A stretch of 64,000 nt of DNA. Origin: Carboxylicivirga linearis (GTDB lineage Bacteria > Bacteroidota > Bacteroidia > Bacteroidales > Marinilabiliaceae). The notes beneath the pieces are model-generated. The model had not been told where the DNA came from, searched no databases, and was given only the letters and a program-made list of their open reading frames with translations. The stretch covers positions 1-64,000 of the forward strand of contig NZ_JAGUCO010000008.1 of the NCBI RefSeq assembly GCF_018271995.1. Direction: 5' to 3'. A program made the position numbers and the translations under genes. Below, piece after piece: positions 62,418 through 64,000 of the stretch (the stretch's first letter is position 1; every line of letters begins with the position of its first letter).

Positions 62418-63648
62418 TCTGTTCTTCTATTATTCTTGAATAGCATTCGATATGTCGTTTACTCACATCACCTATCCTGAAATTCAATTCCACTTGTTGT
62501 CTTGCATTTTGGCTTAATCGTATAGTTCTCTCTTCGCTTTCAACACTCCATTCTATGCCCTTAGCCAGATCTTTGGTATCAAATGGCACGGCTAAATATC
62601 CATTCTCCTTATGACGTATCATATCACCATTACCTCCGATACCAAAAGCAACAACGGGCTTTGAACATGACAAACCTTCCATTATTAAATTAGATAAATT
62701 TTCTTGTTTGGAAGGAACCACAATAACATCTGCTGCTGACAAATAATCAATCAACAAAGCATCATCACCAACATAGCCAATATTGTGAATGTTTATGGTT
62801 TTACCCGGAAACTGATCCTCTTTACTCCCGCCAATCACAATTAACTCAAATCTATTCTCGTCCAATTGATCAATGGCCTGAGAAAGCAAATCAAAACCTT
62901 TATTTTCGTCTGAGGTAGCATCAACAGCTGCAAACAACACCAGATTCTTTTCCATTGGCAGACCTAACCTTCTTCGAGCACTTTTATTATACGAAAACAC
63001 AGAAATGTCAATACCATTGGAAAGGTGATGTACTTTTTGATTCTTCAGAAGATGACTTTGCAGCGCTTCGGTCTGCATCCACCTGCTGGGAGCAATAAAA
63101 TCAATTGCTTTCTTTTTATAAATTTCTTGTTTTAACGTTTGAATATAAGTACACACATCCGTTGGATCTTTAGACCCAATTTGCACACAATTTCCACATT
63201 CCCTGGTATACGATTGACAATTCTTAGCATAATGACAAATTCCTGTAAAATACCACACATCGTGCATAGTAACAACCACCGGAGCTTCAAATTTCAGAAT
63301 ATCGCTCAGCTTCATATACCCCCTATTGATCCAATGAAGGTGGATAATATCCGGATGATACGAATTCACAGTTTTGGCGATGGAAAAACCATGTATACCG
63401 GTTGATAACATGCCATTCAAATTATTACAGCCTCTTTTAATAAAGCGCTTTTCAAGTTTAATCAGAATCTTCTTTCTTATCTTATTGAAAAAACCACTTT
63501 GCACATTTATAACAGAAGGATCATCAGAGTGCTTATCTCCGACCAACATCAAAGAATCTACACCGGCACGCTGTAATCCTTTATGTAATCGGTAAGCAGC
63601 TCTGCCTGCCCCAAAATAATCTTTACCTGTTAAATGTACTACTCTCAC
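62410..63648 (-). CDS. Glycosyltransferase family 4 with Cys-rich insert, GTG start
   Basis: 412 residues. VVHLTGKDYFGAGRAAYRLH begins the acceptor domain. Between ~130 and ~165 lies a Cys cluster (TGICHYAKNCQSY, then RECGNCVQIGSKD), the four-Cys insert known from WcaC-like colanic acid transferases, possibly a metal-binding loop. The donor domain is standard: NLVLFAAVDATSDENKGFDL, ELIVIGGSKEDQFPG, and VVPSKQENLSNLIMEGLSCS. The start is GTG at 63648, overlapping the previous stop by one base. Confidence 0.9.
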   Translation of the reverse strand: MRVVHLTGKDYFGAGRAAYRLHKGLQRAGVDSLMLVGDKHSDDPSVINVQSGFFNKIRKKILIKLEKRFIKRGCNNLNGMLSTGIHGFSIAKTVNSYHPDIIHLHWINRGYMKLSDILKFEAPVVVTMHDVWYFTGICHYAKNCQSYTRECGNCVQIGSKDPTDVCTYIQTLKQEIYKKKAIDFIAPSRWMQTEALQSHLLKNQKVHHLSNGIDISVFSYNKSARRRLGLPMEKNLVLFAAVDATSDENKGFDLLSQAIDQLDENRFELIVIGGSKEDQFPGKTINIHNIGYVGDDALLIDYLSAADVIVVPSKQENLSNLIMEGLSCSKPVVAFGIGGNGDMIRHKENGYLAVPFDTKDLAKGIEWSVESEERTIRLSQNARQQVELNFRIGDVSKRHIECYSRIIEEQND

Positions 63649-64000
63649 TAATTTTGAATTAATGTTATTAGTTTATCAACATTACGTCTTACATCAAAAG
63701 TTTCTGAGGCATAGCTATAAGCTTTGTCCAATATTTCAGCTATGTCCATATCATAAGCTATCAACCTATTCAAAAAGTCAACCAAGGCATCAATTTCATT
63801 ATTAAATACATAACCTAATTGTTTCTCTCTCAGCAAAAAATTGGGATCAACCTTTAAACTTAGCACCAATACTTTATTAAACCATGCCTGAATAAAGGTA
63901 TTAGGCATTCCTTCGGCTGAGCTGGTATTAATAAAGATCTTTGCTTTTTTAAACCACTCCAGCGTATCTGAATAACTCAATTCTCCTTTAATCTCAACTA
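63648..64000 (-). CDS. Glycosyltransferase family 4, C-terminal part (5' end outside window)
   Basis: 117 codons are visible; the frame is open through position 64000, so the apparent first codon at 63980 (a TTG) is internal. The visible part is the donor-domain end: FINTSSAEGMPNTFIQAWFN is the GT4 E(x7)E region, with the second acidic residue replaced (Gln-Ala-Trp), and VLSLKVDPNFLLREKQLGYV gives the following strand-loop. The last helix ends VDKLITLIQN. The stop overlaps the next gene's GTG by one base, so the operon continues beyond the right edge. Confidence 0.82.
   Translation of the reverse strand, partial: VEIKGELSYSDTLEWFKKAKIFINTSSAEGMPNTFIQAWFNKVLVLSLKVDPNFLLREKQLGYVFNNEIDALVDFLNRLIAYDMDIAEILDKAYSYASETFDVRRNVDKLITLIQN

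Noticed and set aside
1-64000. rRNA or tRNA genes
   Set aside because: No tRNA T-loop/anticodon pattern or rRNA-like conserved stretch was noticed by eye; a covariance search was not possible here.

Overview
The window comes from a bacterium of the phylum Bacteroidota, class Bacteroidia, probably a marine Marinilabiliales-like lineage; I cannot name the genus. The evidence is low-GC DNA, type IX secretion (T9SS) C-terminal sorting domains, a DUF6266 protein, an RteC-like protein, and promoters of the Bacteroidota type (TTTG, about 20 bases, TAnnTTTG). It is dominated by surface-polysaccharide genes.

Layout. (1) 1-2992, minus: 5' part of a secreted beta-helix protein whose C-terminal part is a tandem array of sorting-domain-like modules, running off the left edge. 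(2) 3226-41651, minus: a nearly unbroken block of 33 polysaccharide genes. In transcription order it opens with a modification and export section (SGNH protein, SxtJ-like and DUF5989 membrane proteins, carbamoyltransferase, deacetylase-like proteins, Wzm/Wzt ABC transporter). Next come glycosyltransferases mixed with two asparagine-synthetase-type enzymes and a phosphoethanolamine-transferase-like enzyme, then a Wzy/ligase-like protein, a CapK-like adenylating enzyme, a small initiating sugar transferase, a sugar aminotransferase, and finally acyl/acetyl-transferases and a deacetylase. (3) 42099-44404, plus: a divergent pair, a second CapK-like enzyme and a FemAB/GNAT-like enzyme. (4) 44405-49966: a repeat-rich accessory stretch with only two small genes (a membrane peptide and DUF6266). 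It holds an 11-bp-phased array, a 340-bp tandem triplication and several families of dispersed hairpins. (5) 49967-55669: an RteC-like protein, two T9SS-exported proteins, a lipoprotein and a lyase-like lipoprotein. (6) 55717-64000, minus: a second polysaccharide operon with its own Wzx flippase, Wzy-like polymerase, deacetylase and five glycosyltransferases, running off the right edge.

How the genes fit together. The small sugar transferase loads the first sugar on undecaprenyl phosphate and twelve glycosyltransferases of block 2 could extend it. Carbamoyl, acyl, acetyl, amide and phosphoethanolamine-type groups may be added, and Wzm/Wzt could export the chain, with the Wzt C-terminal domain reading a terminal modification. 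Block 6 encodes a Wzx/Wzy-type system. Almost no nucleotide-sugar synthesis genes are present, so precursors must come from elsewhere. The linkage of specific enzymes to specific sugars is inference.

Starts. For several genes the only usable start codon is TTG or GTG, shown by in-frame stops just upstream. For others an internal ATG was preferred; the reasons are given per gene.
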